A program made the translations under genes and the position numbers. DNA of 64,000 nucleotides from Streptomyces longispororuber (GTDB taxonomy: Bacteria; Actinomycetota; Actinomycetes; Streptomycetales; Streptomycetaceae): the NCBI RefSeq assembly GCF_024448165.1, contig NZ_JAMOLN010000017.1, forward strand, positions 1-64,000, given 5' to 3'. Shown here piece after piece: positions 9,569 to 17,223 of the stretch. Under the pieces are notes generated by a model. The model was not told the DNA's origin. It did no database searches and saw nothing but the letters and a program-made list of their open reading frames with translations. The number at the start of each line of letters is the position of its first letter. Position 1 is the stretch's first letter.

Positions 9569-9793
9569 ATGCCAGGCCAGTCCCAGATCCGCCATCCATC
9601 GTCCGCAGACCTCGCGCTCATCGCCCTCGGAGACGGCGCACCGCATGCCACCAAGCGGCACCTGAGCCGCTGCGCGACCTGCTCGACGACCCTCCAGGAG
9701 TTCTTCCGAGTCCTGGAAGCCGGCCGGGCCGGCCCGGCCCGGCCGGCGCCGCCTCCCGCCGACGTCTGGGAGGAGATCCGCAGACGCCTGTAG
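9569..9793 (+). CDS. Small stand-alone zinc-finger (ZAS) anti-sigma-like protein
   Basis: A 74-aa soluble protein with the zinc-binding anti-sigma signature His31-x3-Cys35-x2-Cys38 (HLSRCATC) preceded by a helix SSADLALIALGDG with His9 as a possible fourth ligand. It has no membrane segment and ends in a Pro/Ala linker and a helix EEIRRRL. A GAGGTG site lies just upstream of the ATG. It sits directly before the ECF sigma gene in the same direction, so it is probably its cytoplasmic partner; that pairing is inference. Confidence 0.75.
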   Translation: MPGQSQIRHPSSADLALIALGDGAPHATKRHLSRCATCSTTLQEFFRVLEAGRAGPARPAPPPADVWEEIRRRL

Positions 9794-9815
9794 GGGGAGA
9801 CGCCCGGCTCTGACA

Positions 9816-9851
9816 CTGCACCCATCGCTGCACCCATTGCTGCACCAATCG
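9816..9851 (+). promoter_or_regulatory. Three tandem 12-bp repeats before the sigma gene
   Basis: Three adjacent 12-bp units, CTGCACCCATCG, CTGCACCCATTG and CTGCACCAATCG, followed by the related ACGCAGTTTCG and ATGCAG. Read on the other strand the core is CGATGGGTGCAG, resembling the CGATGCGG repeat at litR. This is the best candidate LitR (or activator) binding array controlling the sigma factor gene. Confidence 0.55.
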
Positions 9852-9934
9852 ACGCAGTTTCGATGCAGTTCGTTTCCGAGGGTTGTAGTCGCCATATTGA
9901 AGATCACCTCATCGGCGACGAAAGGGCACGGCCC

Positions 9935-10546
9935 ATGCGCGCGCAGAGCAACATCCGGACGCAGGACAACGACCGCCTGTGGGTGCCCCTCGAAGAGTCA
10001 CTGGCCGACGAGCAGATCGCCGAAGGAGTACAGCACGGCGACGAGGCCTGCCTGGAGGCCGCGTACCGCCGCTGGGGCAATCTCGTCCACACCTTGGCGT
10101 ATCGGTCACTGGGTGACACTCGCGAGGCCGAGGACGTCACGCAGCAGGTGTTCTTGGCCGTCTGGCGCGGCCGCACGGGATACCACCGGGAACGGGGCGC
10201 CTTCGCCGGATGGATCGTCGGCATCACCCGCCGCAAAGTCGCCGATGCCCTCACCGCACGAACCCGCCGGGCAGACCTGGTGTCGGCCGCAGAGCGCACA
10301 CTGAGCGTGCGACCGCACTCCACGGACGACATGGCGCGCAAGGTCCTGGACCAGGTGGTGGTCTGGCACGAGCTTGAGCAGTTGCCCACAGCTCAACGGC
10401 GGGTTCTGGAGCTGGCCTTCTACGGCGACCTCACCCACACGCAGATCGCCGCGGTGACCGGATGGCCCCTGGGCACTGTGAAGAGCCATTCCCGGCGAGG
10501 GCTGAACCGACTGCGCCTGCGACTTGGCGAAGCAGGCACGGACTGA
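9935..10546 (+). CDS. litS: ECF-type RNA polymerase sigma factor (LitS-like)
   Basis: A 203-aa ECF sigma factor. Region 2 is EAYRRWGNLVHTLAYRSLGD plus EDVTQQVFLAVWRG; region 4 is LPTAQRRVLELAFYGDLTHT with HTH IAAVTGWPLGTVKSHSRRGL. The ATG at 9935 follows AAAGGG; an upstream in-frame ATG at 9863 lies inside the repeat region and is less likely. In S. coelicolor the sigma factor next to litR directs light-induced carotenoid transcription, so this is the likely activator of both crt operons. The symbol is by context rather than alignment. Confidence 0.85.
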   Translation: MRAQSNIRTQDNDRLWVPLEESLADEQIAEGVQHGDEACLEAAYRRWGNLVHTLAYRSLGDTREAEDVTQQVFLAVWRGRTGYHRERGAFAGWIVGITRRKVADALTARTRRADLVSAAERTLSVRPHSTDDMARKVLDQVVVWHELEQLPTAQRRVLELAFYGDLTHTQIAAVTGWPLGTVKSHSRRGLNRLRLRLGEAGTD

Positions 10547-10578
10547 AGGTCGGTGGCTCCTGGCACCGGCCGGGCACA

Positions 10579-11139
10579 TCACTGCCCGCTTTCCATCCCT
10601 CTGGCGATTTCCGGAGTGGACGCTGTGGCGGCGGGAGTGTGCGGCAGCGCCCGGCGTGCCCGTTCTTCCTTCTCGGCTTCTTGCGGGTGCCGCCGCTGCC
10701 AGTAGGGGTTGTCGTGAGGCAGTCGGCTCGATACCCGGCCGTACATGCCGAAGGTAAGAATCACCAGGCCCATGGCGAAGCTGAAGATCACGTTGGACAT
10801 ACCGAAATCGAGCACATTTGCACCCTTGTCAAGGATGAAGATGTGGACGAATCCACTCAGCAGGAACAGCGCGCCAACGACCATGTTCAGCGTCGAGGCG
10901 AAGTTCCCTCCGATGATTCCACCGCCGATCAGGGCGAGCCCGACGATGACGGAAATCAGGCTCAGGGTGCCGTTCGTGCTCATGCCTGCGATGTTGCTGC
11001 CGTCCGTGTTGAACGGGCTCAGCGCGTCAGCGAATCCAAGGCAGCCGAATACCAAGAGAACGATGCCGCAGAAAGCCGCGCCCCAGCGGTACACGGCAGC
11101 CAGTCTGTGGTCGAGCGGAAGTTCGTCTTTGAGTTCCAT
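10579..11139 (-). CDS. DUF4383-type four-helix membrane protein
   Basis: A 186-aa integral membrane protein with four hydrophobic spans (about residues 17-40, 57-77, 84-104 and 117-137) and a charged cytoplasmic tail after YGRVSSRLPHDNPYW that is rich in Arg and Glu. The N-terminal pattern (HRLAAVYRWGAAFCGIVLLV, then GCLGF) fits DUF4383, a widespread actinobacterial family of unknown function. The start at 11139 has AGAAGGG upstream; a longer extension is not conserved-looking. It converges on the sigma gene, with 32 bp between stops. Confidence 0.8.
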   Translation of the reverse strand: MELKDELPLDHRLAAVYRWGAAFCGIVLLVFGCLGFADALSPFNTDGSNIAGMSTNGTLSLISVIVGLALIGGGIIGGNFASTLNMVVGALFLLSGFVHIFILDKGANVLDFGMSNVIFSFAMGLVILTFGMYGRVSSRLPHDNPYWQRRHPQEAEKEERARRALPHTPAATASTPEIARGMESGQ

Positions 11140-11481
11140 GATGAGGGCGCCCTTCTGTTCGCTCGTCTTGCCTCTTGAGTCGTACTTCAGCGCGAGAGGC
11201 CCGGACGGTTGCATAGGCGAACAGAGACGCTTGAGCCGGCAGAGCCTTTCCCGCTTCTGGCGCAGTGGGGTTGCCGAGTGGGCGATCTTGCTCAGCGCGA
11301 TGAGTACCAGGAGGCAGCCCACCGGGCAGGCGTATTACGCCGTGATCGCGGGGCCTGGATGTTGACCGGGCCAGCGGTGATCATGTCTGCTCCTGGATGT
11401 TCGGCGGGTGCTCTGCCGCAACCGCGGCATCGGCGGCGGGAGCACCTGCGTGGATGAGGTCACTTGCCGAAAGCAGGACTC

Positions 11482-12264
11482 ATGCAGGCTTCCATCGCGA
11501 TCGGGCAGTTCCCCATCACCTGGGATATCCAGCACAATCTAGCCACGATCAGTTCTCTCCTCGCGGACGCCCGGCCCGACGAGATCGTCGTACTTCCCGA
11601 AGGGGCCCTGTCCGGATACGGCACCGACCTCGCAGCCCTCGAACATCTCCAGCCCTCGGCCCTGGCGCACGCCCTGGACAGCCTCGCAGAGCTGGCTCAG
11701 CGCAGAGCCGTCCATCTGTTCTGCGGCACCCTGCTCCTTGAGCACGGCGTCTGGAGCAATGCTGCTCTCTACTTCGCCCCGGACGGCACCCGCTGGACCT
11801 ACCGGAAGGTCAACCTGGCGATGAACGAGCGCGGCCGACTCGTTGCCGGCTCCGAGCTCCCGACGCTCCCGATCCACCTGGCAGGCGGACCCATCACGCT
11901 CGGCGTTCAGATCTGCCGGGAGATCCGCTTCCCCGAACAATGGCAGCATCTGGCCGACCGCGGGGCCCAGGCATTCATCTACCTCACCCATGCGGCCAAC
12001 CCCTCCGAGCCTGCCGGAGTCTGGCGCAGTCACCTCATCAGCCGCGCTGCCGAGAACCAACGGTACGTTCTGGCAGCCAACGTGGCGGACCCGCGCCAGC
12101 ACTGCCCCAGCATGGTCATCTCACCAAGAGGAGAGATCCTCGCGGAGGCGACCGCCGGCCAGACCGCAGTCATCAGAACCACCATTGACCTGACCGAGTC
12201 CGCCAACTGGTACCTCAGTCAGCGACGGCGGGACCTGCTGAAGTTGAGCTACTCCGCACCATGA
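11482..12264 (+). CDS. Carbon-nitrogen (nitrilase-superfamily) hydrolase
   Basis: A 260-aa soluble hydrolase with the Glu-Lys-Cys triad of the superfamily: Glu in LPEGALSGYG, Lys in YRKVNL and Cys in GVQICREIRFPE. Size fits a single catalytic domain acting on amides or nitriles; substrate is not predictable. An in-frame TTG at 11464 is an alternative start; the ATG at 11482 begins at the first beta strand. No linked gene shares its direction. Confidence 0.85.
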   Translation: MQASIAIGQFPITWDIQHNLATISSLLADARPDEIVVLPEGALSGYGTDLAALEHLQPSALAHALDSLAELAQRRAVHLFCGTLLLEHGVWSNAALYFAPDGTRWTYRKVNLAMNERGRLVAGSELPTLPIHLAGGPITLGVQICREIRFPEQWQHLADRGAQAFIYLTHAANPSEPAGVWRSHLISRAAENQRYVLAANVADPRQHCPSMVISPRGEILAEATAGQTAVIRTTIDLTESANWYLSQRRRDLLKLSYSAP

Positions 12265-12416
12265 GTCCGATAGCAACCGGGCGCCGGCCGTCGGCGGTTG
12301 ATGAAGCGGCACCGTTGGCGCCGGCAGCAGCACACTTGACGAGCGCCGCACCCCACGACTACGGGTCGGAAAGGCCAGTCACGACTCCCGTCGCGTGCGC
12401 TGTGCCCGGCGTGAGG

Positions 12417-12464
12417 GACCGCCCGAGTCCTGAGCCGGCTCAGAGGGGCGAGACTCGGGCGGTC
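12417..12464 (-). terminator. Hairpin downstream of the LPMO gene
   Basis: Arms GACCGCCCGAGTC (12417-12429) and GACTCGGGCGGTC (12452-12464) pair perfectly over 13 bp. The 22-nt loop contains the palindrome TGAGCCGGCTCA. It lies 17 bp past the LPMO stop and is probably its terminator. Confidence 0.75.
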
Positions 12465-12480
12465 GCCGGTGCGCGGTCGG

Positions 12481-13479
12481 TCAGCGGTCGTCGCTGAGCG
12501 CGCGGCGGCGAAGGTGGATGAGGACACCGCCGATCACGGCCAGGGAACCGGATCCGGCCAGGAGGACCGCTCGGTCTGTGCCGGAGGAGTCCGTGGCGGA
12601 GTGAGCCGTGGCGTGCCCAGCGGTGTGTGCGGTGGAGTGTGCAGGGGAGTGCGCGGTGGTGTGCGCGCTCGTGTGTGCCTGTCCGGCGTCGTTCGCCGTC
12701 ACGGCGCGGGCGGACCCGCCGTTGCCGGTCAGTCCGGTGACCTCGCCGTTGCCTCCGTCGAAGACGAGGTCGGAGCAGGAGAAGAAGTTCTCCTGGCTGT
12801 CCGAGCGGATCCACTGGATGAACATGATGTGCCGTCCTGTACGGTCCGGCAGTTGCAGGTCCCAGTAGTAGTGGCCGGCTTCGGTACCCGGTCCGCCCTC
12901 GTGCGGCGGGTTCTGGACGGTCTGTACCTTCTCCAGGTCGGCCCAGCCCAGCGGTTGCTCCGGGTCGAAGCCGTCCTTGGTGACGTACACCTCGAACCGG
13001 CCGGGATGGTGGGCCCAGTTGCTGTAGTCGACCTCGATGGTGGTGCTCGCGGTGAGGTGGGTGACCGGCCAGTCGGTCCGGGCGGCGTTGTACGGCGAGA
13101 AGTCGTACGGGCTGCGGTCGCCCGCGCTGCACAGCGTGCCGTCGTCGACGTATCCCTCTCCGCGGCCGCCGGCGTTCGAGTCGAGCACCGCGAACCAGTT
13201 GTACAGCGGTGTGGTGCCCGCCTCCTGGACAGCCGCCCTGCAGGCGGGGTTGGCCGGCATCTGGGTGGAGGAGTTGGCGAGCAGGTCCTTGTAGCACAGG
13301 TAGGTGCGCGATCCGGGCACCATGGCCACGCCGTGCGCGGCGGCGGTGCCGGGGACGGCCAGCACGGCTGCCGCGGCGATACCGGTGGCGGCGGCCAGTG
13401 AGGCCAGTCTCGCGGCGAGCGCCGATGGGCGTCCGCGGTGGTGGAGGCGCGGTCTGGCGGACGGGCGGGGAACGGTCAT
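12481..13479 (-). CDS. Secreted, membrane-anchored LPMO (AA10) with His-repeat linker
   Basis: Copper lytic polysaccharide monooxygenase of 332 aa. A long basic signal peptide ends AAA/HG, placing His49 at the mature N-terminus as the family needs; a second histidine is at NWAHHPG (157/158), and FFSCSDLVF lies in the expected C-terminal part. After the catalytic domain (to about 250) come seven consecutive tetrapeptides of pattern Ala-His-x-x (His at 269, 273, 277, 281, 285, 289, 293), then one hydrophobic helix (304-322) and a basic tail HLRRRALSDDR. The protein is therefore likely tethered to the membrane. AGAAGGAG precedes the ATG. Chitin or cellulose as substrate cannot be decided. Confidence 0.88.
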   Translation of the reverse strand: MTVPRPSARPRLHHRGRPSALAARLASLAAATGIAAAAVLAVPGTAAAHGVAMVPGSRTYLCYKDLLANSSTQMPANPACRAAVQEAGTTPLYNWFAVLDSNAGGRGEGYVDDGTLCSAGDRSPYDFSPYNAARTDWPVTHLTASTTIEVDYSNWAHHPGRFEVYVTKDGFDPEQPLGWADLEKVQTVQNPPHEGGPGTEAGHYYWDLQLPDRTGRHIMFIQWIRSDSQENFFSCSDLVFDGGNGEVTGLTGNGGSARAVTANDAGQAHTSAHTTAHSPAHSTAHTAGHATAHSATDSSGTDRAVLLAGSGSLAVIGGVLIHLRRRALSDDR

Positions 13480-13624
13480 GGGAACGTCTCCTTCTGGGAG
13501 TCTCCGATGAGCGGCTCGCTCTGTCGTCGCCACCGAGCGGGAAAAGGTTGCCTCGCTTGTGCGAATGGCCGGATTCAGATCCAGATCCGCGAGGGCTCGG
13601 TTCGATGGAAGCCAGGTGCAGGAC

Positions 13625-13660
13625 GCGGTCCCGGTTTCAGTGCTGTGGAACCGGGACCGC
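13625..13660 (-). terminator. Strong hairpin terminator
   Basis: Arms GCGGTCCCGGTT (13625-13636) and AACCGGGACCGC (13649-13660) pair perfectly over 12 bp around a 12-nt loop. It lies 15 bp past the stop of the leftward subtilase-like remnant and marks the true 3' end of that former gene. Confidence 0.8.
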
Positions 13661-13674
13661 GGGCTGCCGCTCCG

Positions 13675-14233
13675 CTATCTGAGGCCGAAGGCGTCAGTGA
13701 CCGTCTGCGTGACGGTGTCGCCGGCGTCGTTGGCGCGGTGGGTGACGTTCGCCTTCTTCCACGTGGTGCCGGCGTCCCACGGAGTAGGAGAGTTCGGCTG
13801 ACGTGGGGCGGTTCCCGGTCGCGAGGGTGAACTGCAGGTCCTTGCCACCGGACAGCTTGCCGTAGCCGTCGGTGGGGATGTCGTAGCGAGGGGCGGGCAG
13901 ATCGGGGTCGGTGCTCGCGTCGGCCTTGGAGGCCCAGGTGGGCTGGTTCTCCCGCCTGGCCTCGGTCTCCAGGCGGTAGTTCGCCGATTCGGCCACGGTG
14001 GGCAGTCCGACGATCTCGAACGCGGGCCCGCCGCCGACGAGTTCGTCGTTGCGGTACCACTTGGTGTTCACGACGTCGGCGCCGTTGTCGGGTCCTGCGA
14101 AGTGGGAACCGGAGCTGTCCCCCCAGGTGCGCGCGTTGATGCGGAGCACGGTGGGGCTGAGCCGGATGACAACGCCGTCGCCCTGCGCGTCTTGATGGCC
14201 CAGGACGGTGCTGTCGCCCGGTCCCTTCGCCAA
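13675..14233 (-). pseudogene. 3' remnant of a secreted protein, possibly a subtilase (S8)
   Basis: The frame reads INARTWGDS, then VVNTKWYRNDELVGG, YRLETEARRENQ and LQFTLATGNRPTSAELSYSV, a beta-sandwich style C-terminal region like that of large Streptomyces S8 peptidases (as I recall them). At about 13777 one extra G in a GGG run shifts the frame; in the next frame it continues DAGTTWKKANVTHRAND and ends DAFGLR with a stop at 13675. No catalytic domain or signal peptide is present, and no credible start. The upstream limit is uncertain. The family call is low confidence; the remnant status is firmer. Confidence 0.55.
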
Positions 14234-14343
14234 GGGTTCAAGGCCGCGCTACACGACGCCGGCATCCAACTCCCCGAAGAATCCGGTACGGAGATAGGGA
14301 AGGACGGGCCGACAGACACCGCGTCGACGAGCTCGTGGGTGAT

Positions 14344-15699
14344 CTACCCGAACTTCCTCCCTCGTGGCCGCACCTGTTGCGTCGAGCGGGCGACCACCAG
14401 GGAGCGGTGAAAGTCGGGAGCGGCGGACGGCATCTGCCTCGACGGACGCGTGAGCCAGAGGATCGTGGCGCAGATCGCGGGTACGGCGCCCGCCATCAAC
14501 AGCGCTGTGCGGGGCCCGAATGTCTGGTTGATGGCGCCGAGCAGGGGGCCGCCGAGGGCACCGCTGCCGACGAATACGAGGACGTACACGCCCATGAGCC
14601 GCCCGCGGAACGCTTCGGGTGCACCGATCTGCACAGCTGTGTTGGTGGCGGTGTTGAGCAGGGTCGTCGTGGCACCCATCGGAGCCAGGAAGACAGCCAG
14701 GGCCCATGGACCGGTGGCGAGCGATGCCCCCATGTAGAGCACGGCGAGTGCCCCGCCGATGCCGAACAGGGCGCGTTGCGTGGTGCGCGGCCGATACGCG
14801 GCTATGAGCGCGCCCACAAGTGCTCCAGCTGCTGTGGCCGCACTGAGCAGCCCGTATCCGCCGGCATCGGCGTGCAGGACGGACTTCGCGTAGGAGGCGA
14901 GCGTCACCGGAAGGCTGATGGTGAACAGCCCGAACGCACCCACCAGGAGAATGGGCCACAGCAGGGTGCGGTTCTCGGTGAGGTGACGGAGCGCTTCCCG
15001 CAGGCGGCGGTCGGACGTCGGGGGCATGCTCGACCGGTGCAGTTCGTGGGGGCGGATCAGGAGGAGTGAGCCCAGTGGTGCGAGGTAGGTGAGTGCGTTG
15101 ATGGCGAAGGCGTAGCCCGTGCCGACGTTCGCCATGAGGGCGCCGCTGAGCGCGGGTCCGATGAGGGCGCCGAACTGCCAGGCGGAGGCGTTGAGCCCGA
15201 TGGCGTTGCGCAGGTTGTGTGGTCCGACGAGCTCGTTGACGAAGGCTTGCCGGGCCGGTTCGTCGATGGCGGTCGCGGTACCGAGCGTGCAGGCGATGAC
15301 GTAGACGTGCCATACGGTCACCTGACCGCTGAGGGTGAGGGCGGCGAGGGCGGCAGCGGTGAGGCCCATCGTCGACTGGGTGATGAGCAGCACGCGGCGT
15401 TTGGGCCAGCGGTCCGCGATCCAGCCTCCGGTGAGACCGAACAGGAGCGTGGGCAGGAACTGCAGCGCCGTGGTGATGCCCACGGCGGTGGCACTGTCGG
15501 TGAGGGTCAGTACGAGCCAGTCCTGTGCGATCCGCTGCACCCAGGTACCGGTGTTGACGAGGAGCCGGCCTGCGAAGAATAGGCGGTAGTTCCGCTCCCG
15601 CAGCGAGCTGAACAGATGGACGCGGCGCGGGGGGTGAGATCGAGGTGTCATGGAGGGGGCGGAGGGCAGCGGGTCGTCGGGACCGGACTGGCGGTTCAC
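14344..15699 (-). CDS. MFS transporter (transmembrane secretion effector type)
   Basis: A 451-aa membrane protein with about 12 hydrophobic segments. The opening LFSSLRERNYRLFFAGRLL with NTGTWVQRIAQDWLVL and the loop GGWIADRWPKRRVLL are typical of the enterobactin-exporter/MFS_3 branch. The GTG at 15699 is chosen because GAGGTGA lies nine bases upstream; an ATG at 15651 has no ribosome site. It is divergent from a LysR gene, which likely controls it. The substrate is unknown. Confidence 0.88.
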   Translation of the reverse strand: MNRQSGPDDPLPSAPSMTPRSHPPRRVHLFSSLRERNYRLFFAGRLLVNTGTWVQRIAQDWLVLTLTDSATAVGITTALQFLPTLLFGLTGGWIADRWPKRRVLLITQSTMGLTAAALAALTLSGQVTVWHVYVIACTLGTATAIDEPARQAFVNELVGPHNLRNAIGLNASAWQFGALIGPALSGALMANVGTGYAFAINALTYLAPLGSLLLIRPHELHRSSMPPTSDRRLREALRHLTENRTLLWPILLVGAFGLFTISLPVTLASYAKSVLHADAGGYGLLSAATAAGALVGALIAAYRPRTTQRALFGIGGALAVLYMGASLATGPWALAVFLAPMGATTTLLNTATNTAVQIGAPEAFRGRLMGVYVLVFVGSGALGGPLLGAINQTFGPRTALLMAGAVPAICATILWLTRPSRQMPSAAPDFHRSLVVARSTQQVRPRGRKFG

Positions 15700-15752
15700 G
15701 GGTCAGTCACCTCATGAAGTCGGTGTGCCTCCATCGTTACGGCCCGGGAGTC

Positions 15753-15767
15753 ATTCCGAAATGGAAT
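15753..15767. promoter_or_regulatory. LysR-type operator ATTCC-N5-GGAAT
   Basis: A perfect 5-bp inverted repeat with the T-N11-A geometry of LysR boxes, in the intergenic space between the MFS gene and the divergent LysR gene, 57 bp before the regulator start. Confidence 0.6.
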
Positions 15768-15823
15768 CCAAGCTATTACAGTGATTACGTTCCTCAATGG
15801 ATGGGACGGACGGGACGGGTCGC

Positions 15824-16687
15824 ATGTACAGCGTTGAGCATCTGCGCACCTTCCTCGCGGTGGCGCAACTTCTGAGTTTCACCCGGGCCGCGACACAGCT
15901 GGGCCTTGCGCAGCCCACTGTCAGCCAGCACGTCCGCAAGCTCGAAGACGCCGCAGGACGACCCCTGTTGGTACGCGACACGCGCAGCGTCGCGCTGACC
16001 GACGACGGCGAGGCGATGGCGGACTTCGCCCGGACGATCATCTCCGCCCACGAGCGAGCGGTCGACTACTTCACCGGTTCCGGGCTCAGCGGACGACTGC
16101 GCTTCGGCGTCACGGACGACATCGCCCTCACTCAAGTCCCCACCGTCCTGCGCGACTTCCGCAAGCTTCACCCAGGCATCGACCTGGCGCTGACGGTTGC
16201 CCAGGGACCGGCGTTGCAGCGCCGCATCGAGTCGGGGCACCTCGACATCGCGCTCGTCAAGGCCGAGCCGGGGGAGGGGCGGGGGCGCCTGGTCCGCCGT
16301 GACCGGCTCATCTGGGCGTCCGTCCCCGGCATCGAGGTGACACCGGACCGACCCGTCCCGCTGATCGTCTACCAGGCCCCGAGCCTCAGCCGTGCACTCG
16401 CCGCCCGTGCACTCGACGCCGTCGGCCGACGCTATCGGGTCACGTGCACCGTGCAGGGGGTCAATGGCGTCCTCGCGGCGGTGCGCGCCGGACTCGGCAT
16501 CGCCATCTTCACGCACAGCCTGGCCCCGGGCGACCTCGCCGAACTCCCGCCCAGTGCCGGTCTTCCGGAACTCGGAGAGATCGACCAGGTTCTCCTCACG
16601 AACCCCCGTGCACGGACCGAACCGGTCGAGGCCTTGGCGAACGCGATTCTGTCCAGGGCGAATCCGATGCGGGGGATGGGGCCCTGA
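15824..16687 (+). CDS. LysR family transcriptional regulator
   Basis: A 287-aa regulator. The N-terminal HTH (FTRAATQLGLAQPTVSQHVRKLE) is complete, followed by RLRFGVTDDIALTQVPTVL, the start of the periplasmic-binding-like effector domain. The ATG at 15824 (MYSVEHLRTFLAV) starts at the usual family position; an ATG at 15797 would add nine residues. It is transcribed away from the MFS exporter and probably regulates it and itself through the repeat at 15753-15767. Confidence 0.9.
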   Translation: MYSVEHLRTFLAVAQLLSFTRAATQLGLAQPTVSQHVRKLEDAAGRPLLVRDTRSVALTDDGEAMADFARTIISAHERAVDYFTGSGLSGRLRFGVTDDIALTQVPTVLRDFRKLHPGIDLALTVAQGPALQRRIESGHLDIALVKAEPGEGRGRLVRRDRLIWASVPGIEVTPDRPVPLIVYQAPSLSRALAARALDAVGRRYRVTCTVQGVNGVLAAVRAGLGIAIFTHSLAPGDLAELPPSAGLPELGEIDQVLLTNPRARTEPVEALANAILSRANPMRGMGP

Positions 16688-16718
16688 CAATCGGGCCCTG
16701 ACAGGTGTCGTTGTCTCC

Positions 16719-16740
16719 CGGACCGGCGTGGCCCGGTCCG
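16719..16740. terminator. Terminator between convergent LysR and MerR genes
   Basis: CGGACCGG (16719-16726) and CCGGTCCG (16733-16740) form an 8-bp stem with a 6-nt loop between the stop codons at 16687 and 16769. Confidence 0.6.
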
Positions 16741-16768
16741 TTGGCGCCGCCTGCGGAGGGGGCTCGCG

Positions 16769-17140
16769 TTACGCCTTGTCACCGTTGAGAGGCGCCGTGT
16801 CGAGAACGGCGTCCAGCATGCGCCGCGAGCTCTCCAGTTGGCTGATCGTCTCGGTGATGCGGGCGTGTTCGCGTTGCAACTCCCCTATGAAGGTCGGGCA
16901 GCCGGGTGGCACCGTCAGTTCGTCTTTGTCGCGCACACAGTGCACGACCCTGCCGATGACCGCGGTGGAGAGTCCCGCGGCGAGCAGTGTTCGGATGTGG
17001 CGCACCATGGCTACGTCTGCGTCTGCGTACTCGCGGTAACCGTTGTCCGACCGTACCGGCCGGAGCAGACCCTGTTCCTCGTAGTAGCGCAACAGCCGCC
17101 TGCTCACCCCGGTTTCGTGGGCGAGGTCGCCGATTCGCAT
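16769..17140 (-). CDS. MerR family regulator
   Basis: A 123-aa regulator with winged HTH (MRIGDLAHETGVSRRLLRYY, residues 1-20; GYREYADADVAMVRHI next) and a C-terminal dimerisation helix. The segment VPPGCPTF holds a single Cys; no metal-binding cysteine pattern is evident, so it is probably an organic-ligand member. The ATG at 17140 is chosen since AAGGAG is ten bases upstream; an ATG at 17149 abuts that site. It is divergent from an SDR gene across an elongated MerR-type promoter. Confidence 0.88.
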   Translation of the reverse strand: MRIGDLAHETGVSRRLLRYYEEQGLLRPVRSDNGYREYADADVAMVRHIRTLLAAGLSTAVIGRVVHCVRDKDELTVPPGCPTFIGELQREHARITETISQLESSRRMLDAVLDTAPLNGDKA

Positions 17141-17154
17141 CCTGGGCATGCTCC

Positions 17155-17186
17155 TTGACCTTCACATTGATGTGACGCCCTACCGT
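17155..17186 (+). promoter_or_regulatory. MerR-type promoter with 20-bp spacer and central palindrome
   Basis: TTGACC (17155-17160) and TACCGT (17181-17186) are separated by 20 bp, and the spacer holds TCACAT-TG-ATGTGA (17162-17175). An over-long spacer with a central operator is the hallmark of MerR-activated promoters. It points to the SDR gene at 17224. Confidence 0.65.
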
Positions 17187-17223
17187 CGCCAGTATCGCCG
17201 ATCGAGAAGAGGAGGGCCGGATC

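Noticed and set aside
14102..14410. Plus-strand stretch reading FKAALHDAGIQLPEESG
   Set aside because: Protein-like but short, without start, family or neighbours to support it; left unannotated.
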